Source of the DNA: JAAFJT01 sp043772905
GTDB lineage: Bacteria; Bacteroidota; Bacteroidia; Chitinophagales; Saprospiraceae
Direction of reading: 5' to 3'
Assembly (NCBI GenBank): GCA_043772905.1
Contig: JAYVFS010000180.1
Location: 1-64,000 of the forward strand
DNA: 64,000 nucleotides
Notes under the pieces: generated by a model
Told to the model about the DNA's origin: nothing
Seen by the model: the letters and a program-made list of their open reading frames with translations, nothing else
The model's database searches: none
Shown here: one piece after another, positions 62,793 through 64,000 of the stretch
How the letters are laid out: every line of letters begins with the position of its first letter
Position numbering within the stretch: position 1 is the first letter of the stretch
Program-made: the position numbers and the translations under genes

Positions 62793-63404
62793 ATGAAGTT
62801 TAAATTCCTACTTTGTAGCTTAACGATGATGAGTCTTATCATATTAAATTCATCATTCACCATTTATCCCCCGACCCCACAGGGGAGTGGTCCAGCCTCC
62901 CCTGTGGGGTCGGGGGATTCACCATTACCCTGGCGTGAATACAAGAGTTTTGATGGCAAATTCCGTGTCATTGTTCCCGAAGGAGAGATGACTGAAAAAG
63001 TGTCAAAGATTAAAACAGCAGTCGGGGAGTTACCTTATCATACCTTTTTAAATCGCCCAAAGGAAAAAAGCCCTGAAAACGTCTTCTATCTCGTCAATTA
63101 TTGCGATTATCCAAAAGGCACTTTTCATCCAGATTCGACGGAATTAATCAACGAATTTATGACAACAACCATCGAATCATCTGCCAAAAGTGTGGGTGGC
63201 AGCGTCACCTATTCAGGCGATATTGAGCAGCTCGGTAGAAAAGGTAAAGTTTGGCGTGTCCAATACAACAACGACAGGGCATTAATAAAAAGCAAATGTT
63301 TTCTCGTCGGTGACCGTTTTTATATGATCCAAACCATGATGCTGCGTGAAAAAGCTATGAACCCATCAGCGGATAAATTCCTTGATTCGTTTCAGTTCTT
63401 TTAG
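62793..63404 (+). CDS. Secreted protein of unknown function with palindrome insert
   Basis: The 203-residue protein has an N-terminal hydrophobic signal (LLCSLTMMSLIILNSS). Right after it, residues of about 26-43 (PPTPQGSGPASPVGSGDSP) are encoded by a perfect G/C-rich palindrome (62868-62916) of the same family as in hutU. The rest is a compact alpha/beta domain (WREYKSFDGKFRVIVPEGEM, TAVGELPYHTFLNRP, FYLVNYCDYPKGTF, GDRFYMIQTMM) that I do not recognise. It is followed after 84 bases by coaD. Confidence 0.75.
   Translation: MKFKFLLCSLTMMSLIILNSSFTIYPPTPQGSGPASPVGSGDSPLPWREYKSFDGKFRVIVPEGEMTEKVSKIKTAVGELPYHTFLNRPKEKSPENVFYLVNYCDYPKGTFHPDSTELINEFMTTTIESSAKSVGGSVTYSGDIEQLGRKGKVWRVQYNNDRALIKSKCFLVGDRFYMIQTMMLREKAMNPSADKFLDSFQFF
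62868..62916. repeat. G/C-rich palindromic element inside coding sequence
   Basis: CCCCCGACCCCACAGGGGAG and CTCCCCTGTGGGGTCGGGGG are exact complements around a loop of about 9 bases. It lies in frame just after the signal peptide region of the 62793 gene. Confidence 0.93.
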
Positions 63405-63488
63405 ATTATTTTTACCAATAATCAATATTCATTCATCAATACTCAATCTAGCAAAGATTCTTGCTTATTTTTACGCAAAAATAAAGAG

Positions 63489-63968
63489 ATGAAAATTTGC
63501 GTCTTCCCTGGTTCTTTTGATCCCATCACATCTGGTCACGCCGATATAGTGCAGCGGGCTTTGCCACTTTTTGATAAAATTATCATTGCAATTGGCACAA
63601 ATTCACAAAAAAACAGCCTCTTTACCTTAGAACAGCGTAAACAGTGGATAGGTGATGTCTTTGCCCATGAACCCAAAGTAGAAATTGGAACTTTTGAAAA
63701 ACTGACAGCCGATTTCTGCAAAAAAGTAAATGCGAAGTGGATACTGAGGGGTCTGAGAAATGCCTCTGATTTCGATTATGAAAAAACCATTTCACAACTC
63801 AATTTCATAGTCGGCAATGGCGTAGAAACCATGTTTTTGATTTCACAACCGCAGTTTTCACATATTTCTTCTACGATTGTACGCGAAATCATCAAGGGCG
63901 AAGGCGATGCCTCACCATTTTTACCTTCTCAAATTAAAATTTATCAACTAAGTGATAACAATCAATAG
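63489..63968 (+). CDS. coaD: Phosphopantetheine adenylyltransferase
   Basis: CoaD (159 residues) transfers AMP from ATP to 4'-phosphopantetheine in CoA synthesis. The nucleotidyl-transferase start CVFPGSFDPITSGHADIVQRA contains the T/H-x-G-H motif. Later come VNAKWILRGLRNASDFDYE with the phosphopantetheine-contact RGLR and ISSTIVREIIKGEGD. All key residues are present. The iterated word (63741) encodes ILRGL inside this conserved site: ATA CTG AGG GGT CTG. This is the clearest case of the word being written with codons over an invariant protein motif. Confidence 0.96.
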   Translation: MKICVFPGSFDPITSGHADIVQRALPLFDKIIIAIGTNSQKNSLFTLEQRKQWIGDVFAHEPKVEIGTFEKLTADFCKKVNAKWILRGLRNASDFDYEKTISQLNFIVGNGVETMFLISQPQFSHISSTIVREIIKGEGDASPFLPSQIKIYQLSDNNQ

Positions 63969-64000
63969 GCAACGATTAACAGATATCAGGAAAAAATATC

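Overview
The window looks like a chromosomal segment from a member of the phylum Bacteroidota. Three secreted proteins end in type IX secretion (T9SS) sorting-type domains (14379-15395, 39081-40466, 56868-61352). Promoters match the Bacteroidota -7 element TAnnTTTG, several of them giving nearly leaderless mRNAs, and there are typical families such as the head-GIN/DUF2807 pair and a 7TMR-DISM histidine kinase. GC content is low (about 40 percent by eye). I would guess a Saprospirales or Cytophagales-type lineage but cannot fix the genus. I see no rRNA, tRNA, CRISPR array, transposase or prophage.

Layout. 1-7.1 kb: 3'-truncated CUB/PKD secreted protein, a small secreted protein, a Uma2-type nuclease, proline dehydrogenase and an SF2 helicase. 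7.1-17.7 kb: a frame-split SLC12-like transporter, panB, dipeptidyl peptidase IV, a PhnP-like hydrolase, a GNAT, a T9SS cargo, a thioredoxin-like protein, a SET protein with a PepSY-like lipoprotein, and a DksA/TraR-like protein. 17.7-30.4 kb: ALDH7-type dehydrogenase, a nucleotidyltransferase-like gene pair between direct repeats, an amino-acid permease, a monomeric sarcosine/N-methyltryptophan oxidase, purQ, gpmI, a HAD protein and a hybrid-looking histidine kinase. 30.4-46.5 kb: a giant cyclase/AAA/TPR protein, an SdiA-regulated-type protein, sucB, hutU, an M23 peptidase, pgk, an MFS exporter, a RelE-type toxin-antitoxin pair and a degenerate arginase-fold protein. 46.5-55.6 kb: an ECF sigma factor fused by ATGA overlap to a membrane-spanning barrel protein, a lipoprotein, two GIN proteins, the heptose kinase, waaA and an outer-membrane barrel. 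55.6-64 kb: a long non-coding leader and a 1494-residue surface protein, an NrtR-type Nudix regulator, a small secreted protein and coaD. Core metabolism (proline, histidine and lysine catabolism, TCA, glycolysis, CoA and LPS inner core) is mixed with surface and secretion functions; most genes are single or in pairs.

The most striking signal is not a gene. A short word, consensus ATACTGAGGGGGT (core CTGAGGGG, G-run 4 to 7), occurs about 55 times by hand count, on both strands in near-equal numbers, roughly once per 1.1 kb. Chance would give about one. It lies inside conserved codons of housekeeping genes, supplies a stop codon, and repeatedly sits beside or inside transcription terminators. 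It behaves like a DNA uptake sequence or HIP1-type highly iterated word, and I know of no described equivalent in Bacteroidota. A second, G/C-rich palindromic family is inserted in frame into hutU and a secreted protein, with related units in the sucB linker. AT-rich microrepeats also fill intergenic regions and invade waaA.
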